Shown: positions 18,725 through 27,153, counted from the stretch's first letter. The stretch: 30,327 bases of DNA from Pseudomonadota bacterium (GCA_023422695.1 JAFAGN010000188.1:1-30327), one strand, 5' to 3'. The notes: generated from the letters alone by a model not told the origin. Numbers and translations are program-made.

Positions 18725-20269
18725 ATGAGCGAAAGCGCCGCCCAACCCGCCGTCACCAGTCGCAGCGTCGCGCGCGGGCTGGGCACGACGGTGCTCGCAC
18801 GATTGGGCGCGGTCGTCGAAATCGTCGCGCAGCCGCTGTATGTGCTGATGTTCGGCCTTGCGGGCTATGGCCTGTACGCGGTGCTCTGGGCGGCGATCAA
18901 CCTGCTCGAAAATATCTTCGACATGGGCATGACCAGCGCGATGCAGCGCACCGTGCCGCAATCGGCAAGCGACGCCGATGCCGCGGCGGCGCTGCGCACC
19001 GCGATGATTTTCGGCGTGGGCCCGTGCATCGTCGTTGCGGCGCTGATCGCGCTGTTCGCCGCCGAGCTTGGCCCGTTGCTCAATGTGGCGGCAAAGGACC
19101 GCGAGCTGGTCACCCCGGCGATCCGCGTGTTCGTGTGGGCGTTGCCGCTCTGGGCCTTTGTCGAAATTGCGACGTCGGCGCTGCGCGCCCGGATGGTGTT
19201 CGGCGCCGAGATTCGGCTGCGGATCGTCTGGGAACAGGTGCTGCGGCTGGTGTTCGCCGGGCTGTTTTTTGCCGGCGGGCTCGGGCTGAAAGGCCTGTTT
19301 ATCGCTCATCTGTGCTCGCTCGCCATCACCGCATTCCTGTGCGTCCGCCTGCTCGCCCAGCATTACGACCTTACCGAATTCTGGCGCAGGTCCGGCCCCA
19401 CCGAAACGACGCGCAACACCTTCTGGGCCGGGCTGTCGATCCTGCCCTCGAACGTCATCGCGCGGCTGTTCGGCGACGCCCCAGCGCTGGTGTTGAACCT
19501 GCTGCTGCCCGGCGCCGCGGGTGCCGCCGCGGCGGGGTTGTTCACCATCGCGCGCAAGCTGTCGAGCGTCGTCCAGCTCGTTCGCATCGCCTTCGTCTAT
19601 GTGATGGCGCCGCTCGCCGCCAGCGCCGAGCGCGAGGACCGGCGCCAGGTTGCCGACATCTATGCCTATGCCACCCGGCTGATCTCGGCGATCGCGCTGC
19701 CGCTCGCCGCGGTCCTCGCAGCGGGCAGCGCATCGCTGCTCAGCCTGTTCGGCGCGCAGGCGCAGGCGGCGCAGGCGGCGCTGGTCATCCTGCTGTTCGC
19801 CCGCGCCGCGGAGGCCGTGCTCGGCATCTCGTCACCGGTGTTGCAGGTCGTTTCGGCGTTTCGCCACCAACTGACCGCGAGCATTTTCGGCGTCGCGGTG
19901 GCCGTCGGCGCCGGGTGGCTGATCGTCGGCCATATGGACGCGCTGACCGGCGTGACGCTCGCGACGTCGATCGGGCTGGTGGTGATGGCAGGCATCCCGA
20001 CGCTTCAGCTCGCGATGAACGAGAAATTGCATCCGTTCGACCATCAATTCCCGGTCGTCGCGATGCGCGGGATGGCGTTGACCTTCGTCGCGGGCGCCGC
20101 TGCGCTGCTGGCCGACCGATTGCCCGATCCGGTCGCACTGCCGCTGATCGTCCTCATCGCGCTGGCGTCGATCTGGGCGGCGATCCGCTTTGCCCTGCCC
20201 TATGCCGACCGCGCTTCGCTCGGAAAAGCGGGACGCAAGCTCCGTCTGATCGGGAGCGAGGCACCATGA
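18725..20269 (+). CDS. Polytopic polysaccharide/lipid flippase (MOP superfamily, Wzx-like)
   Basis: A 514-residue membrane protein with about 12-14 hydrophobic helices and the early FGLAGYGLYAVLWAAINLLENIFDMGM pattern region (20-residue core GLYAVLWAAINLLENIFDMG), typical of the oligosaccharide-flippase branch of the MOP superfamily (Wzx, MurJ, MATE). Such proteins move lipid-linked glycans across the inner membrane. The carried substrate cannot be read, but the next four genes code for phosphate- and CDP-alcohol-transfer enzymes. Its stop overlaps the ATG of the HAD gene (ATGA at 20266-20269). It is the first gene of a five-gene operon and diverges from sdhB across 118 bases. Confidence 0.88.
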   Translation: MSESAAQPAVTSRSVARGLGTTVLARLGAVVEIVAQPLYVLMFGLAGYGLYAVLWAAINLLENIFDMGMTSAMQRTVPQSASDADAAAALRTAMIFGVGPCIVVAALIALFAAELGPLLNVAAKDRELVTPAIRVFVWALPLWAFVEIATSALRARMVFGAEIRLRIVWEQVLRLVFAGLFFAGGLGLKGLFIAHLCSLAITAFLCVRLLAQHYDLTEFWRRSGPTETTRNTFWAGLSILPSNVIARLFGDAPALVLNLLLPGAAGAAAAGLFTIARKLSSVVQLVRIAFVYVMAPLAASAEREDRRQVADIYAYATRLISAIALPLAAVLAAGSASLLSLFGAQAQAAQAALVILLFARAAEAVLGISSPVLQVVSAFRHQLTASIFGVAVAVGAGWLIVGHMDALTGVTLATSIGLVVMAGIPTLQLAMNEKLHPFDHQFPVVAMRGMALTFVAGAAALLADRLPDPVALPLIVLIALASIWAAIRFALPYADRASLGKAGRKLRLIGSEAP

Positions 20270-20970
20270 CCGCCACCCGCGTCGCGATCTACGACCTCGA
20301 TCGCACCGTGCTCCGCAAACCGACCTTCACGCTGTTCCTGCTGTGGGCGGCGGCGCGCGAGGCGCCGTGGCGGCTGCTGTTGCTGCCCGCGCTCGCCGCG
20401 CTGATGATCGGCTACGCCCTGCGCCTGTACGACCGCGACCGGTTCAAGCCCGCCGCGATCCGCCTGATGCTCGGCCCGCATCTGACCCCCGCGCGCGCCG
20501 AAAGGCTCGCCGCCCGCTTCGCCGCCTGGCGCGTGCCGCGCGACGTTCCGCCGGGCGCGCAAGCGTGCATCGCGCGCGACCGGGCCGACGGATATCAGCT
20601 GCTGATGGCGACCGCGGCGCCCGAATTCTACGCGGGCGCGATCGCCGATGCGCTGGGCTTCGACGCCATCGTCGCCTCGCGCCACCAGCGCGACCCCGAC
20701 GACAACTGGCTGCCGCAGCTCGACGGACCCAATTGCTACGGCGCCGAAAAGGCGCGGCGCGTCGCCGAATGGCTCAGCGCTCACGCACCCGGCGCCGCGC
20801 ATATCCGCGCCTATTCGGATCATGTCAGCGACGCCCCGACCTTTGCGCTGGCGCAGGAGGCCTGGCTGGTCGGGCCCGGCGAAAAATTCGTCCGGCTGGC
20901 GGCCCGGCACGGCTGGCGGGCCGCCGATTTTGAAGATGCTGCGGCAGCTGCCGCCGCCGGGGAACGCTGA
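20266..20970 (+). CDS. HAD superfamily phosphatase (subfamily IB, PSPase-like)
   Basis: A 234-residue haloacid-dehalogenase-type phosphohydrolase. The catalytic motif is YDLDRT (D10, D12), motif II is the LMATAAPEFY threonine, motif III is the lysine in GAEKARR, and motif IV is AYSDHVSDAP. The helix-rich cap inserted after motif I (hydrophobic LLLLPALAALMIGYALRLYD) is typical of subfamily IB and may lie at the membrane. A role removing phosphate from a lipid or alcohol phosphate intermediate fits its neighbours but is inference. The same frame stays open far upstream, but the ATG at 20266 overlaps the flippase stop and gives the only sensible protein. Confidence 0.88.
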   Translation: MTATRVAIYDLDRTVLRKPTFTLFLLWAAAREAPWRLLLLPALAALMIGYALRLYDRDRFKPAAIRLMLGPHLTPARAERLAARFAAWRVPRDVPPGAQACIARDRADGYQLLMATAAPEFYAGAIADALGFDAIVASRHQRDPDDNWLPQLDGPNCYGAEKARRVAEWLSAHAPGAAHIRAYSDHVSDAPTFALAQEAWLVGPGEKFVRLAARHGWRAADFEDAAAAAAAGER

Positions 20971-22124
20971 TGCGGATCCTGTTCCTGTTCGTCGGCGAGC
21001 CGCACCAGATTTTCCACGCGCTGCCAATCGCGGCCGAAATGGCGGCAATGGGGTCGAACGTCGAACTGGCCGTCGCCAGCGCGCGGCATCTGCGCATGGT
21101 CGAGCAGGTGGCGGCGGTCTATCCGGGTTTTGCCCCGCGCACGACGGTGCTGGGCCAGCGCGGCATCAGCAACTGGCTGCGCGAGCAGGCGGTCATTCGC
21201 CACCCGCGCCTGCCGATCCTGTTCGGCGCGCTGCGTTTCCTGCGCCACTTCGACGCCATCGTCGTGCCCGAGCGGACGACGACCGCGATCCGCCATTTCC
21301 TCCCGCGCCGCACCCGGCTGATCTTTACCCCGCACGGCGCAGGCGACCGGGCGATCATGCTCGACCCGCGCGACCGCCATTTCGACTTCGTGCTGGTCGC
21401 GGGCGAAAAGAGCGAGCAGCGGCTGCTGGACGCAAAGACGATCCGCCCGGGGCATTACGCCCTGAATGGTTATGTGAAGCTCGACCTGATGGAACGACTG
21501 GGCAAGACGCGCGCGCCGTTGTTCGACAACGGGCGACTGACCGTCCTTTACGCACCGCATTTCCATCGCGGGCTGTCGTCATGGGATCGTTTCGGGCGCG
21601 ACATTATCGCCTGGTTCGCGGCGCAGGATCGCTACAATCTGGTCGTCGCGCCGCATGTCCGCCTGTTCGCCGAAGCGAGCGACGCCGAGGGTGCGGCGGT
21701 GAAGGCGCTCGCGGTTCCGGGCAAGATCATGGTCGATCTGGGGTCCGATCGCCTGTTCGACATGAGCTATACCAGCGGCGCCGACATCTATCTGGGCGAC
21801 GTCAGCAGCCAGGTGTATGAATTTCTGTCGACCCCGCGCCCGTGCCTGTTCCTTAACGCGCATAATGTCGATTGGGTCGGCGATCCCGACTATCTGTTCT
21901 GGACGCTGGGCGATGTGGTGGACGATCTGGACGCATTGCCGACCGCGCTCGATCAGGCTGCGGCACATCACCCGCGCTACATCGACGCGCAGCGCGAACG
22001 ACTGGCCGAATCGATCGGCGGCGATCCGGCGGGCGCGGCACGGCGCGGGGCCGAAGCGATCGCGCGCTTCCTTGCGACGGGCTTCCTTGCAAAGGACGCC
22101 ACGCAGGATAAGAGCGGCGGATGA
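20970..22124 (+). CDS. CDP-glycerol glycerophosphotransferase-like / GT-B family protein
   Basis: A 384-residue protein whose architecture resembles TagB/TagF-type glycerophosphotransferases and other GT-B enzymes: an N-terminal Rossmann-like half (MRILFLFVGEPHQ; IVVPERTTT; FTPHGAGDR near residue 121) and a second half with YAPHFHRGLSSWDRF, VAPHVRLF and SGADIYLGDVSSQVYEFL. The YAPHF and late 'D.YLGDVSS..YEF' stretches match the nucleotide- and acceptor-site segments of that family. It would add a phospho-polyol unit from a CDP-alcohol to a carrier. TGATG joins it to the HAD gene and ATGA to the next. Substrate and polymer are unknown. Confidence 0.72.
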   Translation: MRILFLFVGEPHQIFHALPIAAEMAAMGSNVELAVASARHLRMVEQVAAVYPGFAPRTTVLGQRGISNWLREQAVIRHPRLPILFGALRFLRHFDAIVVPERTTTAIRHFLPRRTRLIFTPHGAGDRAIMLDPRDRHFDFVLVAGEKSEQRLLDAKTIRPGHYALNGYVKLDLMERLGKTRAPLFDNGRLTVLYAPHFHRGLSSWDRFGRDIIAWFAAQDRYNLVVAPHVRLFAEASDAEGAAVKALAVPGKIMVDLGSDRLFDMSYTSGADIYLGDVSSQVYEFLSTPRPCLFLNAHNVDWVGDPDYLFWTLGDVVDDLDALPTALDQAAAHHPRYIDAQRERLAESIGGDPAGAARRGAEAIARFLATGFLAKDATQDKSGG

Positions 22125-23224
22125 GCGAACCAAAGACCCTGCCCGCGCTGGCACTGATCGGCGACAACCCGACCCTGCTGTGGGGAATGACCAACGCCGA
22201 GCGGCTACGCCGGATGGCACGCGCCGAGGGGCTTCCCGAGACGCCCCCCGGGTCAGGCGCGCAGCTGTTCGTCAATCTCGACTATGTGTTCGACCCGGTG
22301 TGGCTGCGCCACATCGTCACCCTGCCCGGCACCGTGGTCATGGACGGCGACGCGCTGGTCATGGCGCATCTGACCGGCGGTGTGACCCCCGATGACATCG
22401 CGGCGCAGCGCGGCGCGCTGACGATCATCGATTATCGAGACAATCCGCAAATCTATAACCGCCAGCTGCGCAAGCTCGACACGCCGTTCATTCAGCGGCT
22501 GACCCCCGAGACACGCCGGACGATCGAACGCAAAAGCTATTTCGGCGCCTACAAGGGCGTCACCGATGTGCTCACCAAATATCTGTGGCCCGAACTGGCG
22601 CTGTGGCTGACGCGGATTGCCGCCAGCATCGGCATGACCCCGAACATGGTCACCGCGATCGGCGCGGCGCTGTGCATCTACGCCACCTATCTCTTCGCTT
22701 ACGGCCATTACTGGACCGGGATGCTCGCCGCCTTCATCTTCATGGTGTTCGACACCGTCGATGGCAAGCTGGCGCGCTGTACGATCACCTCGTCGAAATG
22801 GGGCAATGTCGCCGATCATGGCGTCGATCTGGTCCACCCCCCCTTCTGGTGGTATTTCTGGGGTGTCGGGCTGGGCAGCTGGGGGCTGGCGCTGTCCGAT
22901 CAGACGTTCCTGCTGGTGATGATCGCCCTGCTCGCGGGCTATGTGCTGCAACGCGTGATCGAGGGTATGTTCATCAAGGATTTCGGGATGGACGTCCATG
23001 TCTGGCGCCGCTTTGACAGCCAGTTCCGCCTGATCACCGCGCGGCGCAATCCGAACATCGCCATCCTGTTCTTCGCGACGCTCGCGGGGCGTCCCGACAT
23101 CGGGCTGATTGCGGTCGCATGGTGGACGATCATCTCGCTGGTCGTCCATGCGGTGCAGCTGGTGCAGGCCTATGCCCAGCGCCGCGCCGGTCGCCCGATT
23201 GTCAGCTGGATGGAGGAAGCATGA
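22121..23224 (+). CDS. CDP-alcohol phosphatidyltransferase with a 150-residue N-terminal extension
   Basis: A 367-residue membrane enzyme. From about residue 155 it is a CDP-alcohol phosphotransferase: the full signature D(x2)DG(x2)AR(x8)G(x3)D(x3)D is present as DTVDGKLAR (211-219), G228, D232 and D236, with several membrane helices around it (TPNMVTAIGAALCIYATYLF start at 173). It should transfer a phosphoalcohol from a CDP-activated donor to a hydroxyl acceptor in the inner membrane. Residues 1-150 (ALIGDNPTLLWGMTNAERLR and on) form an extra soluble domain, perhaps related to the nucleotidyltransferase-type N-termini of inositol-phosphate enzymes, but without a clear active site. It overlaps its neighbours by four bases each side. 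Confidence 0.9.
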   Translation: MSEPKTLPALALIGDNPTLLWGMTNAERLRRMARAEGLPETPPGSGAQLFVNLDYVFDPVWLRHIVTLPGTVVMDGDALVMAHLTGGVTPDDIAAQRGALTIIDYRDNPQIYNRQLRKLDTPFIQRLTPETRRTIERKSYFGAYKGVTDVLTKYLWPELALWLTRIAASIGMTPNMVTAIGAALCIYATYLFAYGHYWTGMLAAFIFMVFDTVDGKLARCTITSSKWGNVADHGVDLVHPPFWWYFWGVGLGSWGLALSDQTFLLVMIALLAGYVLQRVIEGMFIKDFGMDVHVWRRFDSQFRLITARRNPNIAILFFATLAGRPDIGLIAVAWWTIISLVVHAVQLVQAYAQRRAGRPIVSWMEEA

Positions 23225-23649
23225 ACGACACCATCGCCAAATTCGGCCATCCCGCGACGCTGATCGCCGACTATGATCATTGGGTCGTGCTGCTGCGCCC
23301 CGCCCAGCCGACGCTGGGCGCGCTGGTGCTGGCGGCCAAGTCCGACGCGACGGCGTTCGGCGACTTGCCCGCAGCGGCGCATGCCGAACTCAAGACCGCC
23401 ACGGCGGCGATCGAGGCCGCGCTGCGTCAGGCGGTCGGCTATACCCGCATCAATTATCTGATGCTGATGATGGTCGATCCGCACGTCCATTTCCACGTCC
23501 TGCCGCGCTATGACGGCGAACGAATGGGCGCGGGCCTAGCGGTCACCGACACCGGCTGGCCAGGGCCGCCCGATCTGGCGCAGGCGGTCAAGCTCGGCGA
23601 AGCACAGATCGCGGCGCTCACCGACTGGCTCAAGCCCTATTTCGCGTAA
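23221..23649 (+). CDS. HIT family protein
   Basis: A 142-residue protein with the histidine-triad motif HVHFHVLPRY (H88, H90, H92). HIT proteins are nucleotide-binding hydrolases or transferases that act on NMP-linked phosphoesters or phosphoramidates. Placed last in an operon of CDP-alcohol and phosphate-transfer enzymes, it might recycle a nucleotide by-product or intermediate, which is inference. The ATG overlaps the upstream stop (ATGA at 23221-23224). Its TAA stop lies inside the 3' end of the convergent nucleotidyltransferase gene, with 13 bases shared. Confidence 0.92.
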   Translation: MNDTIAKFGHPATLIADYDHWVVLLRPAQPTLGALVLAAKSDATAFGDLPAAAHAELKTATAAIEAALRQAVGYTRINYLMLMMVDPHVHFHVLPRYDGERMGAGLAVTDTGWPGPPDLAQAVKLGEAQIAALTDWLKPYFA

Positions 23650-24401
23650 CGGCCTTCTGCCGCCCATTTCGCGGTAAGCGCATCGGCGGCTTCGACATCT
23701 TGCGGGAAGTCGACCTCCTGCCACTCCAGCCCCTCGATCGACGCGGTGCCGACGCGATTGCCCTTGGCGATCACGTCGATCGCGCGCAGATACCAGCGCT
23801 CGACCCCTTCGGGGGTGCGCATCATCTGGTCGATCTGGTTGCGGAAAATCGACGGGCCATCGCCGACGAACGCCAGCATCCCGATCGATTCGGCGTTGGT
23901 GTCGGGGGGCAACAATCGCTTGCCGATGTGGTGGAGCCGCCCCGCAGCGTCGCGGTTCACCTTCATATCGTCGTCGTCATAGTCGGATTTGACGTCAACG
24001 GTGACCGTGATCGGCTCGTGCGCGCCCGCGATCAGCTTCGCGACGATCTCTTCCGAAATGATGGTGTCGCCGTTGAGGATGATGAAATCGCGGTCCATCT
24101 CCTCACGCGCGATCCAACAGGTGCCCAGATTGTCGGCAACCTGAAAGAAGGGGTTGAACAGGGTGCGGATGCGCACCCCGGTGTCGCGGTATAGTTGCAG
24201 GGCGTGGTCCTCGACGCGTTCGGTGCGAAAACCGGTGACGACGACGATGTCCTTGATGCCGTTGGCGGCCAGCGCAGCGACCTGCCACCCGATCAGCGTG
24301 CGACCATTCAGGTCGATCAGGCATTTGGGAATATCGCGAGTCAGCGGCAGCAGGCGCGAACCCTGCCCGGCCGACAGGATGATGGCTTTTTCGATGCTCA
24401 T
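23637..24401 (-). CDS. Sugar/alcohol-phosphate nucleotidyltransferase
   Basis: A 254-residue enzyme with the NTP-transferase fold. The nucleotide-binding loop is ILSAGQGSRLLPLT (8-21) followed by PKCLIDLNGRTLI with the catalytic lysine K26; FIILNGDTII gives the metal-binding aspartate. It should make an NDP-activated sugar or alcohol from NTP and the phosphate monoester. The short length and lack of a C-terminal left-handed helix fit the choline-phosphate/inositol-phosphate cytidylyltransferase-like group as well as sugar ones. The start ATG at 24401 overlaps the stop of the gene before it (ATGA). It converges on the HIT gene with overlapping ends. Confidence 0.87.
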   Translation of the reverse strand: MSIEKAIILSAGQGSRLLPLTRDIPKCLIDLNGRTLIGWQVAALAANGIKDIVVVTGFRTERVEDHALQLYRDTGVRIRTLFNPFFQVADNLGTCWIAREEMDRDFIILNGDTIISEEIVAKLIAGAHEPITVTVDVKSDYDDDDMKVNRDAAGRLHHIGKRLLPPDTNAESIGMLAFVGDGPSIFRNQIDQMMRTPEGVERWYLRAIDVIAKGNRVGTASIEGLEWQEVDFPQDVEAADALTAKWAAEGRYAK

Positions 24402-25186
24402 AGCGGCTGCCCTATAGCCGCTTGCCGCCGCGCGGCAAATATCCGCTCGATCAGGTCGATGTCCGATGGCTTGTCGGCGTCGATGCACGCCTCCGCCTCG
24501 GACATCGGGACGACTTTGGTTTTGAGCCCAAAGCGAAGCCCGGCCCGCGCGACGCCCTGCTGGATCGTGAACAGGCGGAGCAGCGCGCCGATCAACAGCC
24601 AAGGGCCGAACGCCGCGACGATCTTCAGCCCCTTTTTGCGGTCGCGTTCGATCCGCCCCCAGAAATCGAGCAGCGGCAGCACCCGGCGCCCGCGCAGGTA
24701 GAACATATTGGCTCCCGACCACCAGCCGCCGCGGAACTTCAGCCAGGTCCGCCGGGATTCGGGGTAGCGTTCGAGCAGCACCGCACGCTCGACCATCGCC
24801 ACCGCGACATCGCTGTCCGCAGCGCCGCGCAGAAACTCGGCGATCATGGTCGGGGTCAGCAGCACATGGTCGGCGGTGGTCACCAGCAACGGATCGTCGC
24901 CAGCTGGCAGCGCCGCAGCGAGCGAGCTGCTGATCCCTTGTCCCGAATCGACGAAATGCAGGTCGGCGAAATCCGCCAGCCCCGGCTCTGCTGCTAGGTC
25001 GGCGCTGTTCTGCGCGAGGATCGTGATCGGGCCGACCTGCGGCGCGGCGCGGAGCGCGCGCCCGCCATGGATCAGCATGGCGTCACCCGCGATCGGCAAC
25101 AGCGCCTTGGTCGATACGCCGCTGCCGGTCAGCAGCGGATCGGGGCCGGGGCGGCTGCCCGCCAGCACGATCGCCGGGATCGTCAT
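24398..25186 (-). CDS. Second NTP-transferase family protein
   Basis: A 262-residue protein of the MobA-like/NTP-transferase fold. The N-terminus IVLAGSRPGPDPL, followed by TKALLPIAGDAMLIHGGRAL, is a modified version of the nucleotide loop and catalytic-lysine region (K27), and VTTADHVLL holds the metal-binding aspartate. A hydrophobic stretch near 190-205 (FGPWLLIGALLRLF) might lie at the membrane. It is clearly distinct in sequence from the neighbouring nucleotidyltransferase, so this is not a simple tandem copy. It overlaps both neighbours by four bases. The substrate is not known; a nucleotide-dependent activation step in the same pathway is inference. Confidence 0.82.
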   Translation of the reverse strand: MTIPAIVLAGSRPGPDPLLTGSGVSTKALLPIAGDAMLIHGGRALRAAPQVGPITILAQNSADLAAEPGLADFADLHFVDSGQGISSSLAAALPAGDDPLLVTTADHVLLTPTMIAEFLRGAADSDVAVAMVERAVLLERYPESRRTWLKFRGGWWSGANMFYLRGRRVLPLLDFWGRIERDRKKGLKIVAAFGPWLLIGALLRLFTIQQGVARAGLRFGLKTKVVPMSEAEACIDADKPSDIDLIERIFAARRQAAIGQPL

Positions 25187-26127
25187 TCGGCGGGTACCAC
25201 CCGGCGCGCGGTCGCGCCGCGCAGGAAATCGGTCATCTCGGGCAGGATCGGTCCTTTATATGCCAGCGGTTTGGTCAGCGCCATCACCAGGTCGTTGTGG
25301 CTCAGCCCGTCATATTCGCGCAATTGCGCCGATCCGCCGACCTTGTGCATCGCCGCGGTCAGTCGCTGGCTGTTACGCACCCGCACCACGGTATCGGCGG
25401 TGCCATGGCCCAGCCACAGCGGCGGCGCATCGGCGCGGACAAAGGCGACCGGCTGGGTCCGCTCGACCGGCCGAATATCGCCCATCGCCACATCGGCGCG
25501 GCCGCCCTTTTCGAACGGCGCGAAATCATAGGGACCCGCGAGCGCCGCAACCCCGCGGATTACCGACGCGTCGCTGCCCGCCGCGCGCATCCACTGCGGG
25601 TCGAGCGCGATCATCACCGCATTATAAGCACCCGCCGAATGCCCCGCCAGCGCGATGCGATCGGGATCCCCGCCATAATTGCCGATATGCGCGTCGGTCC
25701 ACGCGACCGCGGCGGCGCTGTCGTGAAGGAAATCGGGCCAATGGCCGTCGGGCACGATACGGTAATCGGGAATGACGACGATGAAGCCCTGCTGCGCAAA
25801 GGCGCGTCCGGCAAAGCCATAATCGTCGCGCTGACCACTGTACCAGCCGCCACCGTAAAGCCAGACGAGCACCGGCAGCTTGTCGGTATTTTTGGTCCCC
25901 GTCGGCACCCAGATGTTGAGCTTGTTGCGCTCCCCGGAGCCATAGGGTTGTCCCGCAACCTGCAAGGTCGCACCTTCGCTGTCGCCGAGCAACCGGTCGC
26001 CGAGGTTGAGCGACTTCGCGCCGCCCGCGACGATCACGCGCGCCGCGCCGCCGAACAACAGGATCAGCAGGACGGCCACCACCAGATATTTGATCAATCG
26101 CCGTCCTTTGGAAATCGGTGCCGCCAT
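25183..26127 (-). CDS. Membrane-anchored alpha/beta hydrolase (BD-FAE/HSL-like esterase)
   Basis: A 314-residue alpha/beta hydrolase with an N-terminal signal anchor (LIKYLVVAVLLILLFGGAAR, about 11-30), so the catalytic domain should face the periplasm. It has the oxyanion motif YGGGW (91-95), the nucleophile elbow GHSAG (S164), the acid region in HGTADTVV and the histidine in YDGLSHNDL. These fit carboxylesterases such as BD-FAE. ATG 26127 is chosen because AGGG lies eight bases upstream; an in-frame GTG at 26133 is too close to that site. It is first in a three-gene operon with two nucleotidyltransferases; its substrate is unknown, possibly an ester on the exported product. Confidence 0.88.
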   Translation of the reverse strand: MAAPISKGRRLIKYLVVAVLLILLFGGAARVIVAGGAKSLNLGDRLLGDSEGATLQVAGQPYGSGERNKLNIWVPTGTKNTDKLPVLVWLYGGGWYSGQRDDYGFAGRAFAQQGFIVVIPDYRIVPDGHWPDFLHDSAAAVAWTDAHIGNYGGDPDRIALAGHSAGAYNAVMIALDPQWMRAAGSDASVIRGVAALAGPYDFAPFEKGGRADVAMGDIRPVERTQPVAFVRADAPPLWLGHGTADTVVRVRNSQRLTAAMHKVGGSAQLREYDGLSHNDLVMALTKPLAYKGPILPEMTDFLRGATARRVVPAE

Positions 26128-26200
26128 TGTCACGCCCTATCGCGCGGTGAAGCGGGGAACAAGCGGTGGACGAACGGCCCATAGGCTTAACCGTCCATCT

Positions 26201-26276
26201 GTCATCCCGGCGCAGGCCGGGATCTCGACCTGGATGTGTGACGCGCCGATGAGATCCCGGCCTCCGCCGGGATGAC
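26201..26276. repeat. Dispersed palindromic repeat (family E)
   Basis: Arms at 26201-26226 and 26251-26276 are inverted over 26 bases with one mismatch, around a 24-base spacer. The arm reads GTCATCCCGGCGCAGGCCGG and ends GATCTC. It lies in the gap between the divergent esterase and lipid-kinase genes, so unlike the other elements it sits where promoters would be. GTCATCCCGGC repeats are among the most common intergenic repeats in sphingomonads (recollection). Confidence 0.9.
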
Positions 26277-26322
26277 GAAATTCGGTGGCCACCTTTTTCG
26301 TCCTCGTGCGTAGGACAGCGCA

Positions 26323-27153
26323 ATGACCCAGAAATTCGCCCGCCCCGCCCTGATCTGCAACACGCAAAGCGGCAGCCATGACGCCGCCGTGCGCGACGAG
26401 ATTGGCGAGATTTGCCGCGGTCACGGCGCTCCGCTGGTCGCAACCTTTGCGCTGCCCAAGGGCGAGATTCCCGACGTCACCGAGTTGAAGCTGCAACAGA
26501 TCGACCTGCTGATCGTGTGGACCGGCGACGGGACGATCAACGCCGCGGCGACGCAGGCGGCGGGCTGGGACGGCGCGATCCTGCCGCTCCCCGGCGGTAC
26601 GCTCAACCTGCTGTCGAAGGCGCTGCACGGCGACCGGGCGGCGACCGAGATCGTCGCCGATGCGCTGGGCGGCAAGGTGCGGCGCAGCCCGGTCCCGACG
26701 GTGGTGTCCGACAGCGGCACCGCCTTTATCACCATCGTCGCCGGCCCGGCGACGCGCTGGGCCGAGGTGCGCGAGACGATGCGGCAGGACGGGCTGATCG
26801 AGGCGAGCCGCGCCGCGCCCGACGCGCTCGACGAGATGATGAACGCCCCCGGCGTGCGCGCCGGCGCGAACGGCAAAGCCTATCCCGCGGTAATCCTGAC
26901 CCCGACCCCGGCGGGGATCCACGCCGACGGCATATTGACCGACGGCACCGGCGACGTCCTGCGTCACGGGCTGGCCTGGCTGGGCGGCGATTTCCGCGAC
27001 GGACCGAGCGAACCGATCGCCACGGGCGAAACGATCGTGCTGGAAAGCGACAAGCCGATCAGCCTGGAATATGACGGCGAATTGGGCGAAGTCGCCTCGC
27101 CCGCAACATTTCGGCTCGGCACCAGCGCGGTCGATTTCATCGCCACCGCATGA
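26323..27153 (+). CDS. Diacylglycerol kinase family lipid kinase
   Basis: A 276-residue protein with the DAGK/sphingosine-kinase/NAD-kinase-like catalytic fold. The nucleotide motif TGDGTIN is at 67-73 and PLPGGTLNLL at 88-97, both characteristic of the DAGK catalytic domain. The C-terminal beta domain keeps an acidic LEYDGELGE that resembles the DGE motif of the family. It should phosphorylate a lipid hydroxyl such as diacylglycerol, a ceramide or a sphingoid base; sphingomonads contain sphingolipids, so the last two are possible. TAGGA is ten bases before the ATG. It overlaps the phosphoesterase gene by ATGA. Confidence 0.9.
   Translation: MTQKFARPALICNTQSGSHDAAVRDEIGEICRGHGAPLVATFALPKGEIPDVTELKLQQIDLLIVWTGDGTINAAATQAAGWDGAILPLPGGTLNLLSKALHGDRAATEIVADALGGKVRRSPVPTVVSDSGTAFITIVAGPATRWAEVRETMRQDGLIEASRAAPDALDEMMNAPGVRAGANGKAYPAVILTPTPAGIHADGILTDGTGDVLRHGLAWLGGDFRDGPSEPIATGETIVLESDKPISLEYDGELGEVASPATFRLGTSAVDFIATA

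Noticed and set aside
19024..20265. Upstream extension of the HAD phosphatase frame
   Set aside because: The frame remains open inside the flippase gene, but the translation there is an Arg/Ala-rich shadow; the ATG at 20266 starts the recognisable HAD motif.
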